Shown here: positions 30,062-42,561 of the stretch, in pieces
Numbering within the stretch: the first letter of the stretch is position 1
Layout of the letters: every line of letters begins with the position of its first letter
DNA from: Photobacterium iliopiscarium
Lineage (GTDB): Bacteria; Pseudomonadota; Gammaproteobacteria; Enterobacterales; Vibrionaceae
DNA length: 64,000 nt
NCBI RefSeq assembly: GCF_003026395.1
Contig: NZ_PYOO01000003.1
Coordinates: 124,001 to 188,000, forward strand
Direction: 5' to 3'
Program-made: the position numbers and the translations under genes
Notes under the pieces: model-generated
The model's database searches: none
Told to the model about the DNA's origin: nothing
The model's input: only the letters and a program-made list of their open reading frames with translations

Positions 30062-30757
30062 ATGATGAAAGAATTATCCTTACAACTAGGTCTAACACCT
30101 GAAAGTGACTGTAATTACTTGCCACAACAACGTGACCAACTTGGTATTGTAATGGATCAACCATGGCTAAATCCAAATGGCTATGATCTATTAATTAGTT
30201 CAGGTTACCGTCGTAGTGGCAGTGTTATTTATAAGCCAATGTGTAAAAACTGTAATGCTTGTACGCCATTACGAATTAACTGCACTGAATTTACACCATC
30301 AAAAAGCCAGAAACGGCAACAAAACCAACTTAAAAAACTACAATGGGAATTTAAAGAAGAATTAGATCCTAATTGGTTTGAGCTTTATGAGCGTTACATT
30401 AATACGCGTCATACTAACGGTTCAATGTTTCCCGCCAATAAAAAACAGTTTTTTGATTTTGTTACAGCACCGTGGATGAATATTGCATTTTTACATCTTT
30501 ATCAAGATAATCAATTAATTGCGATTGCTGTTACTGATGTATTCCCTGATTCACTCAGTGCGGTATATAGTTTTTTTGAACCCGATCATAAATTATCATT
30601 AGGCACATTATGTGTTCTACTGCAAATTGAAGTTTGCCACCAAACACAGCGTCAATGGCTATATCCTGGTTACCAAATAGACCAATGTCGTGAGATGAAC
30701 TACAAAATTCGCTTCATGCCCCATGAAAAATTAATCAATGGCGAATGGATCGGTTAA
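30062..30757 (+). CDS. bpt: Aspartate/glutamate leucyltransferase (Bpt)
   Basis: Transfers Leu to proteins with N-terminal Asp or Glu, the bacterial counterpart of eukaryotic ATE1. 231 residues. The N-terminal cysteine cluster YKPMCKNCNACTPLRI is the family hallmark. Later segments include LYERYINTRHTNGSMFP and the acetyltransferase-like VTDVFPDSLSAVYSFFEPD, then YPGYQIDQCREMNYKIRFMP. Two adjacent ATGs (30062, 30065) are possible starts. It is encoded directly behind aat, extending the same N-degron pathway. Confidence 0.95.
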   Translation: MMKELSLQLGLTPESDCNYLPQQRDQLGIVMDQPWLNPNGYDLLISSGYRRSGSVIYKPMCKNCNACTPLRINCTEFTPSKSQKRQQNQLKKLQWEFKEELDPNWFELYERYINTRHTNGSMFPANKKQFFDFVTAPWMNIAFLHLYQDNQLIAIAVTDVFPDSLSAVYSFFEPDHKLSLGTLCVLLQIEVCHQTQRQWLYPGYQIDQCREMNYKIRFMPHEKLINGEWIG

Positions 30758-30922
30758 TTATTAGAAAAAAAACAAAGCGGTCAAAATAGCCGCAATAACG
30801 ACTTATTTACATCACCTTTTGTTAATTAGCTGAGAAAAAATGGATTAATCGCGAACAAAAGCTGACAAAAACAGCTAGCAAGGGTAAAATTACGTCCTAA
30901 ACTTTACACTCAAACAGTTTCA

Positions 30923-30963
30923 AGGCATTATCCAGCCCGATCAAGATGAATGGCTGGTAGCCT
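30923..30963 (+). promoter_or_regulatory. Leader hairpin directly before the infA ribosome-binding site
   Basis: Two-step stem: AGGC with GCCT outside and CCAGCC (30932-30937) with GGCTGG (30952-30957) inside, ending one base before AAGAGGA of infA. It may affect access of the ribosome. It is seen in the sequence only; the function is inferred. Confidence 0.45.
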
Positions 30964-30965
30964 AA

Positions 30966-31193
<228 letters not shown>

Positions 31194-31221
31194 TCTTTCT
31201 CTAAAAGATTAGTGCTGCAAA

Positions 31222-31253
31222 TAAAACCCAGCCTATTTGCTGGGTTTTATTTT
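31222..31253 (+). terminator. Terminator of infA
   Basis: Perfect 11-bp stem TAAAACCCAGC / GCTGGGTTTTA with a 6-base loop, followed by TTTT. Confidence 0.92.
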
Positions 31254-31284
31254 AACGGATAATGATAACAGGTTGTCATAACAT

Positions 31285-31324
31285 AAAAACGCCGCAGATA
31301 GTGGATACTATCTACGGCGTTTTT
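31285..31324 (-). terminator. Terminator of clpA
   Basis: Stem AAAAACGCCG / CGGCGTTTTT plus an inner AGATAGT / ACTATCT, with a single C-A mismatch and a GGAT loop. T/A runs on both sides make it bidirectional; it ends 29 bases behind the clpA stop. Confidence 0.9.
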
Positions 31325-31353
31325 GTTTATCGCAATAAAGTTAAAACAACACT

Positions 31354-33624
31354 TTAATGTGCGGCTTCCATTTCACTACTGAATTGGAAATCTAGTTCAC
31401 CATTGATGTAATCAACGCGAACCGAACCACCATTAACTAATGAACCAAATAGCAATTCATTGGCAAGTGGCTTTTTAAGCTTCTCTTGAATCACTCGTGC
31501 CATTGGACGAGCACCCATCGCCTTATCATAGCCTTTATCTGACATCCACTCACGTGCACGCTCAGAGACTTCCATTGATACACCACGCGCATCTAACTGT
31601 GCTTGTAGTTCGACAATGAACTTATCAACCACTTGGCCAATAATGTCTTTTTCTAGATGGTTGAACCAAATAATATTATCAAGACGGTTACGGAATTCTG
31701 GTGTAAATACGCGTTTAATTTCCGCCATTGCATCATGACTATGATCTTGTTGAATCAGACCAATCGATTTACGTACTGTTTCAGTCACACCCGCATTGGT
31801 TGTCATCACAAAAATAACATTACGGAAATCAGCCTTACGACCATTATTATCCGTCAGCGTACCGTTATCCATTATTTGTAATAATAAATTAAATACATCA
31901 GGATGTGCTTTTTCAATTTCATCAAGCAGAACCACAGAATGAGGGTTTTTAATCACGGCATCCGTTAATAAACCACCTTGGTCATAACCCACATAACCAG
32001 GAGGTGCACCGATTAAACGACTCACTGTATGACGTTCCATGTACTCAGACATATCAAAACGTAAAAGCTCAATACCCATCGTACGCGCTAACTGTACCGT
32101 TACTTCTGTTTTACCAACACCTGTTGGGCCAGCAAATAAGAATGAACCAACGGGTTTATTATCAGCACTTAACCCAGCACGACTTAGCTTGATCGCTTCT
32201 GTTAATACATCAATCGCACTATCTTGGCCAAAGACTAACATTTTCAATCTTTTATCAAGGCTTTGCAGTACATCACGATCACTGCTTGAAATTGATTTCT
32301 CAGGAATACGCGCCATTCTAGCGATCATGGCTTCAATATCAGCAACATTGACCGTTTTTTTACGACGACTGGCAGGTGCTAAACGACAACGTGCACCCGC
32401 TTCATCAATAACATCAATCGCCTTATCGGGTAAATGACGTTCATTAATGTATTTTGCAGATAACTCAACCGCAGCACGAATCGCTTTATTGGTAAAACGA
32501 ACTTCATGGTGAGCTTCATATTTTGATTTCAAGCCCATCAAAATTTTAGTGGTATCATCCAGTGATGGTTCAACCACATCAATTTTTTGGAAACGACGCG
32601 ACAATGCACGCTCTTTCTCAAAAATATTGCTGTATTCTTGATAGGTTGTTGAGCCCATGCAACGAAGCTTACCACTACTTAATAATGGCTTGAGTAAATT
32701 AGCCGCATCCACTTGACCACCAGATGCTGCACCCGCGCCAATAATGGTATGGATTTCATCAATAAATAAAATCGCATGTTCTTCTTTTTCAAGCTGCTTT
32801 AAAATACCTTTAAAACGCTTCTCAAAATCACCACGGTACTTAGTACCCGCTAATAATGAACCAATATCAAGCGAATAAATTACACAGTCTTGAATAATCT
32901 CAGGCACTTGCCCTTCAACAATTCGCCATGCAAGGCCTTCAGCAATAGCCGTTTTACCGACGCCCGCTTCACCCACTAATAGCGGATTATTTTTACGACG
33001 ACGGCAAAGCACTTGTACAGTACGCTCAAGCTCTTTATCTCGACCAATAAGAGGATCAATACCACCCGCTTTCGCTAATTGATTAAGATTGGTAGCAAAA
33101 TTCTCAAGTTTATCTTCAGAACTGCCTTGCTCAGTGCGTTGTTCTTCGTTATTACCAATCTCTGATGGATTTACGTCATCATTATCACTGCCTTTAACAG
33201 TGCCATGAGAAATAAAATTCACCACATCAAGACGACTAATATCACTTTTCTTTAGTAAGTATGCCGCATGTGACTCTTGCTCACTAAAAATCGCAACCAA
33301 TACATTTGCGCCAGTCACTTCGTTGCGCCCAGAAGACTGGACATGAAATACTGCACGTTGTAACACCCGCTGAAAACTCAATGTAGGCTGGGTCTCTCGG
33401 CTCTCGTCATCCACTGGAATTAAGGGTGTTGTTTGTTCAATAAAAGAATCTAGCTCTTTACGCAGCAGCTCAAGATCAGCGCGACACGCTAATAATGCTT
33501 CTTGTGTGGCTACGTTATCTAACAGTGCCATCAATAAATGTTCTACCGTCATAAACTCATGACGCTTTTCCCTTGCTCGTGCAAATGCACCATTCAGGCT
33601 TGCTTCAAGTTCTTTATTTAGCAT
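31354..33624 (-). CDS. clpA: ATP-dependent Clp protease ATPase subunit ClpA
   Basis: Hexameric AAA+ unfoldase that feeds proteins to ClpP. 756 residues: a Clp N-domain repeat (residues 1-145, the ClpS docking site), a first ATPase module with [19 protein letters not shown] and [14 protein letters not shown], a second with [17 protein letters not shown] and [20 protein letters not shown], and a C-terminal D2-small domain ending in [18 protein letters not shown] tripeptide that contacts ClpP lies near DNIIWF. A good GGGAGGTG site precedes ATG 33624. It is co-transcribed with clpS, 47 bases upstream. clpP is not in this window. Confidence 0.98.
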   Translation of the reverse strand: MLNKELEASLNGAFARAREKRHEFMTVEHLLMALLDNVATQEALLACRADLELLRKELDSFIEQTTPLIPVDDESRETQPTLSFQRVLQRAVFHVQSSGRNEVTGANVLVAIFSEQESHAAYLLKKSDISRLDVVNFISHGTVKGSDNDDVNPSEIGNNEEQRTEQGSSEDKLENFATNLNQLAKAGGIDPLIGRDKELERTVQVLCRRRKNNPLLVGEAGVGKTAIAEGLAWRIVEGQVPEIIQDCVIYSLDIGSLLAGTKYRGDFEKRFKGILKQLEKEEHAILFIDEIHTIIGAGAASGGQVDAANLLKPLLSSGKLRCMGSTTYQEYSNIFEKERALSRRFQKIDVVEPSLDDTTKILMGLKSKYEAHHEVRFTNKAIRAAVELSAKYINERHLPDKAIDVIDEAGARCRLAPASRRKKTVNVADIEAMIARMARIPEKSISSSDRDVLQSLDKRLKMLVFGQDSAIDVLTEAIKLSRAGLSADNKPVGSFLFAGPTGVGKTEVTVQLARTMGIELLRFDMSEYMERHTVSRLIGAPPGYVGYDQGGLLTDAVIKNPHSVVLLDEIEKAHPDVFNLLLQIMDNGTLTDNNGRKADFRNVIFVMTTNAGVTETVRKSIGLIQQDHSHDAMAEIKRVFTPEFRNRLDNIIWFNHLEKDIIGQVVDKFIVELQAQLDARGVSMEVSERAREWMSDKGYDKAMGARPMARVIQEKLKKPLANELLFGSLVNGGSVRVDYINGELDFQFSSEMEAAH

Positions 33625-33671
33625 AAGGCACCTCCCCTAAAAACCACTCAATATGGCGTGCCGGAAAAAGA

Positions 33672-33992
33672 TTATGCTTTTTCCATCGTACACAACAACG
33701 GGTGTTCATTTTCCCGTGCGTACATCATTACTTGCGCAACTTTCGTCTCTGCTACTTCGGCGGTGAAAGTGCCACAAATGGCTTTACCTTCGTAATGCAC
33801 TGCAAGCATCAACTGAGAAGCTTTCTCCAGATCCATGGAAAAAAATGTTTGTAACACATCAATCACAAAATCCATCGGTGTATAGTCATCATTATTTAAC
33901 ACTACTTTATACATCGATGGCGGCTTAACTTGGACGTCTTCTTTGTCTAATACATCAGATTCAGGATTCATCCATTCGTATAACTTACTCAT
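33672..33992 (-). CDS. clpS: ClpA adaptor ClpS (N-degron recognin)
   Basis: Binds proteins with N-terminal Leu, Phe, Tyr or Trp and delivers them to ClpAP. 106 residues: a flexible N-terminal extension, then the folded domain with [20 protein letters not shown] (the NDDYTPM loop that lines the binding pocket), [15 protein letters not shown] and the final helix. It stands before clpA on the minus strand and is divergent from cspD. Confidence 0.98.
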   Translation of the reverse strand: MSKLYEWMNPESDVLDKEDVQVKPPSMYKVVLNNDDYTPMDFVIDVLQTFFSMDLEKASQLMLAVHYEGKAICGTFTAEVAETKVAQVMMYARENEHPLLCTMEKA

Positions 33993-34211
33993 AGTTTTAT
34001 CTTAGTTCATTAATTCGTGAGCTGGCTATAGCCAAGTTAATAAAGATTTTATCAAAATGTTACAAACAATACTTGACTGACTAGTTTATTTTACTACATT
34101 GTAAATCATAGTAGATATAATCTGCATCAAAATCGCATTAGTATGCAATCAAAATTTACTCTATGAGCAACTAATGTCAAATGGAACTTGAATGCAAAAA
34201 GGATGTAAAGC

Positions 34212-34433
34212 ATGGCAACAGGTACAGTGAAATGGTTCAATAACGCCAAAGGATTTGGCTTCATCTGCCCCGAAGAAGGTGAAGACGATATTTTCGCTCA
34301 CTATTCAACAATTCAGATGGATGGCTATCGAACACTTAAAGCTGGTCAGCAAGTGAACTACGACGTTCAAACTGGCCCTAAAGGTTACCATGCAAGCGCT
34401 ATAACTCCCGCACAAGGCGATGAAGTTAACTAA
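34212..34433 (+). CDS. cspD: Cold-shock-like protein CspD
   Basis: Small OB-fold nucleic-acid-binding protein, 73 residues. E. coli CspD inhibits DNA replication in stationary phase. RNP motifs GTVKWFNNAKGFGFICPE and DIFAHYSTI are present, and GYRTLKAGQQVNYDVQ distinguishes CspD from CspA types. It is divergent from clpS, the same arrangement as in E. coli. AAAGGAT precedes the ATG. Confidence 0.95.
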   Translation: MATGTVKWFNNAKGFGFICPEEGEDDIFAHYSTIQMDGYRTLKAGQQVNYDVQTGPKGYHASAITPAQGDEVN

Positions 34434-34458
34434 GCGGATTCAGTATTAATTGCACACT

Positions 34459-34488
34459 AAGGGGTGAGTTAGCTCACCTTTTATTTGT
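34459..34488 (+). terminator. Terminator of cspD
   Basis: GGTGAG / CTCACC stem with flanking A and T pairing and TTTTATTT behind. Confidence 0.8.
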
Positions 34489-34906
34489 TAACTCGAAACC
34501 CACTTTCTAGTAACTAGTACAATATACTAATTACACATCGACTTCGACAGTGATCTGTTGTTATTAATACTCTGTGTCTTTTTTTATACTGAAAAATCCA
34601 ACGCAAGCCTAAAATCAAGGCTTATTATTTATCTTGGTCATTGAATAATAAACGCATAAAGATAAGCAATTAACACTTGCGCTACAAACAACGAAAAAAC
34701 ATCAAACCACGCAACAAAAAACACACATTAATACGGTGTTATTTCTATCCTATGCCAATTCCCGTTAACTGCCTATACTCGCAAAGTTCTCTTTTTCTCT
34801 GTTTGAGAGTTAGCGCACGAGAGTATGATATATTTAATTACGTTGCCAACAGCCTATATACATAACACGCAACACTCTCTCATTTTCTACATAAAATTAC
34901 CGTTAT
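34489..34906. other. Intergenic stretch between cspD and icd
   Basis: AT-rich. No gene is supported. A 62-codon frame at 34677-34865 lacks a ribosome-binding site and protein-like composition. Confidence 0.5.
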
Positions 34907-34934
34907 AAAAAAGCCCAGCAAACGCTGAGCTTTA
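34907..34934 (-). terminator. Terminator of icd
   Basis: Stem AAAAGC-C-CAGC / GCTG-A-GCTTT with one mismatch and a 4-base loop; on the minus strand it runs into TTTTTT. It ends 24 bases behind the icd stop. Confidence 0.8.
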
Positions 34935-34957
34935 AGGTGTTTGTTTTATATTACAGA

Positions 34958-36211
34958 TTACATCTGTTCAATCATATCATCAGCAAATTGTGAACACTTA
35001 CGTAAATTAGCACCTTCCATTAAGCGCTCAAAATCATAGGTGACCGTCTTATTACTGATCGCCGCTTCCATTGAACTAATAATCAAATCAGCCGCTTCTG
35101 TCCAGCCCATGTGACGTAACATCATTTCAGCAGAAAGAATTAATGAACCTGGGTTAACTTTATCTTGGCCTGCATACTTAGGTGCTGTGCCATGAGTGGC
35201 TTCAAACAATGCCACGCCATCGCCAATATTTGCACCCGGTGCAATACCAATACCACCAACTTGTGCTGCTAAAGCATCGGAAATGTAATCACCATTAAGA
35301 TTCATAGTGGCAATAACATCATATTCTTCTGGGCGCAGTAAAATCTGCTGTAAGAAAGCATCTGCAATGCAATCTTTAATGACGATCTCTTTGCCCGTCT
35401 TTGGATTCTTCAACGTCATCCAAGGACCGCCATCCAATAATTCAGCACCGAATTCGGTTAGCGCAACATCGTAACCCCAATCTTTAAACGCACCTTCGGT
35501 AAACTTCATGATGTTACCTTTATGCACTAAAGTTAACGAATCACGATCATTATCAATGGTATATTGAATCGCAGCACGCATTAAACGTTTAGTACCCGCT
35601 TCTGATACAGGTTTAATGCCGATACCACATTGTTGTGGAAAACGAATCTTAGTGGCACCCATTTCTTGCTGTAAAAACTGAATCACTTTATCAGCTTCAG
35701 GTGTACCCGCTTGATATTCAACACCCGCATAAATATCTTCTGAATTTTCACGGTAAATAACCATATCCGTTAACTCAGGGCGTTTAACTGGGCTTGGCAC
35801 ACCATCAAAATAACGAACAGGGCGAACACAAATATAAAGATCAAGCTCTTGACGCAATGCCACGTTAAGAGAGCGAATACCACCACCAACAGGGGTTGTT
35901 AGTGGACCTTTAATGGCAACTTTATATTCACGAATAAAATCAAGCGTTTCTTGTGGAAGCCATGCGTCATCACCATAAACTTGGGTTGATTTCTCACCCG
36001 TGTAGATTTCCATCCACTCAATCTTGCGATCACCGGCGTACGCTTTTTTAACCGCAGCATCCACAACTTTAATCATTGCTGGACTTACATCGATCCCGAT
36101 ACCGTCACCTTCGATGTACGGAATAATCGGGGTATTAGGAACAATCAATTTACCTTCAGCATCTACTGTTATTTTCTGACCTGCTGTTGGTACAATTACT
36201 TTACTATCCAT
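34958..36211 (-). CDS. icd: Isocitrate dehydrogenase (NADP+)
   Basis: Oxidative decarboxylation of isocitrate to 2-oxoglutarate in the TCA cycle. 417 residues from ATG 36211, which has AGGAG six bases upstream and yields [14 protein letters not shown], matching E. coli MESKVVVPAQGKKI. A longer frame from 36232 is not needed. The segment [20 protein letters not shown] holds the substrate-binding region and the serine phosphorylated by AceK in enterics. [20 protein letters not shown] and [18 protein letters not shown] form the metal and NADP sites. It is divergent from rluE. Confidence 0.98.
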   Translation of the reverse strand: MDSKVIVPTAGQKITVDAEGKLIVPNTPIIPYIEGDGIGIDVSPAMIKVVDAAVKKAYAGDRKIEWMEIYTGEKSTQVYGDDAWLPQETLDFIREYKVAIKGPLTTPVGGGIRSLNVALRQELDLYICVRPVRYFDGVPSPVKRPELTDMVIYRENSEDIYAGVEYQAGTPEADKVIQFLQQEMGATKIRFPQQCGIGIKPVSEAGTKRLMRAAIQYTIDNDRDSLTLVHKGNIMKFTEGAFKDWGYDVALTEFGAELLDGGPWMTLKNPKTGKEIVIKDCIADAFLQQILLRPEEYDVIATMNLNGDYISDALAAQVGGIGIAPGANIGDGVALFEATHGTAPKYAGQDKVNPGSLILSAEMMLRHMGWTEAADLIISSMEAAISNKTVTYDFERLMEGANLRKCSQFADDMIEQM

Positions 36212-36354
36212 TTTAAATCTCCTATCGTCCATTTGTTATCATTTTGTAAGAAGCGAGCAAATCATACTTTAAATTTTATCAATACGTCAATTGTGTAATT
36301 TTTCACGTATAATAGGGTGGTCTAACTCATCAACTCTTACAACAACGCGTATTT

Positions 36355-37005
36355 ATGAAGCCAAACACCACAAATCGTCAACCTCTTCGTGCCAATAATG
36401 AGCGTCGAGCGTCAAGAAAAATAAATAAACCCAAGCGTCCTCGCGGCCCTCAAAAAGTCATTTTATTTAACAAACCTTATAACACTTTGACCCAGTTCTC
36501 AGGTGAACCCGGTGACAGCACTTTAGCGGATTTCATTCCAGTAAAAGATGTTTACCCAGCAGGTCGATTGGATAAAGACAGTGAAGGGTTATTAGTACTA
36601 ACCAATGACGGTATTTTGCAAGCGCGATTGACACAACCACAGTCAAAACAAGCAAAAGTTTATTGGGTGCAAGTTGAAGGAACACCAACAGCAGACGATT
36701 TACAGCAATTACGTGATGGGGTGACCTTAAAAGATGGTCCAACATTACCAGCTGGAATTGAAGTTATTGAATCACCACAAATCTGGGATCGTACGCCACC
36801 AATTCGTGAACGTAAAAATATTCCAACAACGTGGATCGCAATTACCTTACGTGAAGGTCGCAATCGTCAAGTACGTCGTATGACGGCCCATATTGGTTTT
36901 CCAACATTGCGTTTAATTCGTTATCAAATGGCACAATGGACGGTTGCCGATCTTGCGCCTGGCGAATGGAAAGAAATTACCCTTCCAAGTCCAAACCAAG
37001 CTTAA
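36355..37005 (+). CDS. rluE: 23S rRNA pseudouridine synthase E
   Basis: Makes pseudouridine at position 2457 of 23S rRNA in E. coli. 216 residues, as in the family. The RluE/RsuA-type core is plain: [13 protein letters not shown] [20 protein letters not shown], the catalytic loop [18 protein letters not shown] with its Asp, and the C-terminal [21 protein letters not shown] basic N-terminal tail precedes the core and there is no S4 domain. It is divergent from icd, as in E. coli. Confidence 0.95.
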   Translation: MKPNTTNRQPLRANNERRASRKINKPKRPRGPQKVILFNKPYNTLTQFSGEPGDSTLADFIPVKDVYPAGRLDKDSEGLLVLTNDGILQARLTQPQSKQAKVYWVQVEGTPTADDLQQLRDGVTLKDGPTLPAGIEVIESPQIWDRTPPIRERKNIPTTWIAITLREGRNRQVRRMTAHIGFPTLRLIRYQMAQWTVADLAPGEWKEITLPSPNQA

Positions 37006-37117
37006 CTTCGCTCTCATATGATTAGCGCTCTATGTTTAACATCGGAGCGCATTATTCCCATCAACGATGTAAAACGATATTCCTCAACAAAAAACTACAC
37101 ATTTTTAATGACATCCT

Positions 37118-37165
37118 CTATTATCAAGCCAAATAGCAAACGTTTGCTATTTGGCTTGATAATAG
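37118..37165. repeat. Perfect 48-bp palindrome behind rluE
   Basis: Arms of 24 bases (37118-37141 and 37142-37165) are exact reverse complements with no spacer; the left arm begins CTATTATCAAGCCAAATAGC and the centre is AACGTT. It lies 113 bases behind the rluE stop. No T-run follows, so it is not a standard terminator. Confidence 0.95.
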
Positions 37166-37359
37166 TAGCTGCGAATAAAAAACATTACCTTTTTTATCTA
37201 TCTATCAGTTTTTAAATACTTTTTTTATTGTTTTTATTCTTGTTTACACTGTCGTTATTATTAATAACAATTTATTGAAGTGTGATTCTGCTCTCGATCT
37301 GTTTCAGACGCAGGGTTTCTGTTAGAATTACGCCCTTAACACTAAATTAGCGACAGTAG

Positions 37360-38481
<1,122 letters not shown>

Positions 38482-38495
38482 AGGAGTTTTTGCGC

Positions 38496-39113
38496 GTGGC
38501 TTACTCTATTTATGATCGAACGATTGCGTTTGCAGGTATGTGCCAAGCAGTCAAATTAGTTCAAGACGTTGCTCGAAATGGCAATTGTGATTCAGCAGCA
38601 TTAACCACAATGCTCAACAGTATTATGGCAACGGATCCAGCTAACACCATCGGCGTTTACGGCAGCGAAGCTGATTTGCGTATCGGTCTAGAATCGATGG
38701 TTCGCGATATTGATGGTTCATCCTCTGGCAGTGAAATAACACGTTATCTTGTTGGTGTTATGGCACTGGAGCGTAAATTATCAGCGCGTCGCGACAGCAT
38801 GGCACAATTGAGTGATCGTGTGAGCACACTAAAACGTCAAACGGTTCATTTTGAACTACTTGATGAACAAATGCTGAGTAATATTGCCAGTATCTATCTG
38901 GATATTATTAGTCCGTTAGGGCCTCGTATTCAAGTTTCGGGTACGCCAGCGCAATTACAATTACCTCATGTTCAACACCGTGTTCGTGCATTGTTACTTG
39001 CGGCAGTTCGTAGTGCTGTTCTTTGGAGCCAAGTCGGTGGTAAACGCCGTCATTTATTATTTGGTCGTAAGCAAATGCTAGAGCAAGCTAAAATTCTACT
39101 TGCTCGAAACTAA
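38496..39113 (+). CDS. hflD: High frequency lysogenization protein HflD homologue
   Basis: Membrane-associated protein that in E. coli interacts with phage lambda CII; its cellular job is less clear. From GTG 38496 it has 205 residues and begins [20 protein letters not shown], which aligns with the HflD start; AAGGAG lies about ten bases upstream. TTG 38490 is an alternative. The conserved core is [18 protein letters not shown] and [19 protein letters not shown], then [20 protein letters not shown]. It lies between mnmA and purB as in E. coli. Confidence 0.92.
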   Translation: MAYSIYDRTIAFAGMCQAVKLVQDVARNGNCDSAALTTMLNSIMATDPANTIGVYGSEADLRIGLESMVRDIDGSSSGSEITRYLVGVMALERKLSARRDSMAQLSDRVSTLKRQTVHFELLDEQMLSNIASIYLDIISPLGPRIQVSGTPAQLQLPHVQHRVRALLLAAVRSAVLWSQVGGKRRHLLFGRKQMLEQAKILLARN

Positions 39114-39134
39114 GTTAATGCCTTGCTAACATCA

Positions 39135-40569
<1,435 letters not shown>

Positions 40570-40599
40570 ATTATCATCAGTACAAATTGAATTAATAAT

Positions 40600-40632
40600 A
40601 AAGGACGTTATAAATAGCGTCCTTTTTTTTAT
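40600..40632 (+). terminator. Terminator of purB
   Basis: AAAGGACG / CGTCCTTT stem, partly extended, followed by eight T. Confidence 0.92.
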
Positions 40633-40986
40633 CCTTATACTGACAATTTATTGACGCTTTGTTGACGTAAGTAATACCTTATTGTTTTATAATCGTAAAG
40701 AACAGACCTATTGCATAACAACTTTATAAACTAAATACTGAACTATAAAATAAACCACTTACAATCAATTACATTCGTAAAGATAAAAACTATCTGTGAT
40801 CGCTATATATATAACCAATTAATGAAAATTCCATTATTAATCAACCAATTGCATTTATATAAAAAATAATAAATAATGGATTGTTTCAGTTTTTATTGTT
40901 TTCATAACTCTTCAGAAGCATCTTCGATTTGTTTTTGCTATTTTGATTATGATGATCATCAAATAAAATAGTGGAGTTATTTCATC
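40633..40986. other. Intergenic stretch before the EAL gene
   Basis: Very AT-rich, with no gene. One CRP-like half site TGTGATCGC occurs near 40794, but its other half is missing. GGAG lies about ten bases before the GTG start at 40987. Confidence 0.45.
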
Positions 40987-42561
40987 GTGACAATTAGACG
41001 TCCTTCAATTTCATTATATAGCATTGCATTAGCCGCTTTATTTATCGCTATAGGTTTCGTGACGTTAGCACTTACTTCACAAACAGTTGGGCGTCAAATC
41101 TTTAAATATAATCTCGAATCATTTGAACATCAGCGAACCGTACATTACTTACAAAGTATTAAATCAACCTCAAATTTACTTGATAACCTTCAATATCAAC
41201 TTTCTTATACGTGTGATAATGAAGATATTTCAGAGCTTGAACGTGCAAGCTATTATTCTTCAGATATCCGTAACATCAGTCTCGTCACTAATTCTGGTAA
41301 AGTCTGTGGTGACCGTACAAACCTCAATCAAATGTATGGTTTGCCTACAAACAAAATTCAATTAAATCCAAATATTGCAATGGTCGCGAATGCAAATAAT
41401 AGTGAATCTATTCTGCAATACAGCAAAAAAGTTGTTGGTGGTACCATTACGGTCGATATCGAGAAACAACCAACCGATGCTCTATTAGCCAATGCATGTG
41501 AACAATGTTGGATCCAAGTTATTGAAGGCAATGGTGTCTCGTTATATACAGGTAATACTGAAAATGCGTCAAAGACACTAGCCAAAGATCTTCTGCCTAA
41601 AAATAACCAACTAAACAATAAGGTAAAACCCCTTTTATCTATTCCCTTTTATAATAATGCATTGATAAAATACTATGTTGCTCCTCAGGTAGTTACAGAC
41701 TACCGTGCTCATATCAAGCCCTTCTTATTATTGATCTTAAGTAGCTTGATTTTTATTGTGTTAGTGATGTTATATCGTCGCTACCGCAGTACAAGTATTA
41801 TTAAATATTTAATACTTAATGCCATAAAACAAAATCATTTAGTGCCTTACTACCAGCCCATTATTGATGCAGAAAAACGTTTAACCTGCGGCTACGAAGT
41901 ATTGATCCGTTGGGAGACTAAAAAAGGGAAAGTCATTCTACCCGATGAATTTATTCCTCAGTGTGAAGCTAATGGTGTAATTACACCACTCACCTTTCAA
42001 TTAATTAATACCGTTGCACGAGATATCCGTAAATTAGAAGTATTACACGGAAAAACACTGCCTTATTACTTCAGTATTAATATCAGCGCGAGTGTACTTC
42101 AAGATCCAGAACTCATAGATATTACACGTTCGGCACTTGCTCACTACCATATAGCGCCCCATAACATTGCCTTTGAGCTAACAGAACGTTCACCGATTGA
42201 TGATATCGAACAGGCAGAGAAAAACTGTCAGAAATTAAATGCGATGGGTATTCAAATTAAGCTCGATGATGTAGGAAATGGTCATTGTGATCTATTATCC
42301 TTACAAAAATTACAAGCAACAACCATCAAAATTGATAAAGTATTCATTGATGACATAAGCTCATTAACTGCAAATACTATTGTTAAATCATTAGTCGCAT
42401 TTGCTGAAAAAGCAGAAGTAGAAGTTATTGCAGAAGGAATTGAAACTCAACAACAAGCTGATATCTTACTAGAAATCGGTATCCGTTATCATCAAGGTTT
42501 CTTATACAGTAAACCGATGCCATTTGACTCGTTAACTAACGATAAACATTTTAATGTCTAA
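40987..42561 (+). CDS. CSS-motif EAL domain protein, probable cyclic di-GMP phosphodiesterase
   Basis: Inner-membrane enzyme predicted to hydrolyse cyclic di-GMP. 524 residues: membrane helix about 8-30, a periplasmic CSS-type sensor with Cys76 and Cys107 (CDNEDISELERASYYSSDIR region), a second helix about 245-262, then the EAL domain. Residues needed for catalysis are present: Glu in YEVLIRWE, Asn in NISASVL, Glu in FELTER, the Asp pair in KLDDVGNGH, Lys in IKIDKVF, Glu in AEGIET and Gln in YHQGFLYSKP. In related Pde proteins the periplasmic cysteines sense disulfide state. The start is GTG 40987. Its last 8 bases overlap the GGDEF gene, indicating coupled translation. Confidence 0.9.
   Translation: MTIRRPSISLYSIALAALFIAIGFVTLALTSQTVGRQIFKYNLESFEHQRTVHYLQSIKSTSNLLDNLQYQLSYTCDNEDISELERASYYSSDIRNISLVTNSGKVCGDRTNLNQMYGLPTNKIQLNPNIAMVANANNSESILQYSKKVVGGTITVDIEKQPTDALLANACEQCWIQVIEGNGVSLYTGNTENASKTLAKDLLPKNNQLNNKVKPLLSIPFYNNALIKYYVAPQVVTDYRAHIKPFLLLILSSLIFIVLVMLYRRYRSTSIIKYLILNAIKQNHLVPYYQPIIDAEKRLTCGYEVLIRWETKKGKVILPDEFIPQCEANGVITPLTFQLINTVARDIRKLEVLHGKTLPYYFSINISASVLQDPELIDITRSALAHYHIAPHNIAFELTERSPIDDIEQAEKNCQKLNAMGIQIKLDDVGNGHCDLLSLQKLQATTIKIDKVFIDDISSLTANTIVKSLVAFAEKAEVEVIAEGIETQQQADILLEIGIRYHQGFLYSKPMPFDSLTNDKHFNV

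Noticed and set aside
34677..34865. 62-codon frame between cspD and icd
   Set aside because: No ribosome-binding site and no recognisable features in AT-rich DNA.
40790..40802. CRP site before the EAL gene
   Set aside because: Only one half site (TGTGATCGC) is present; the second half does not match.
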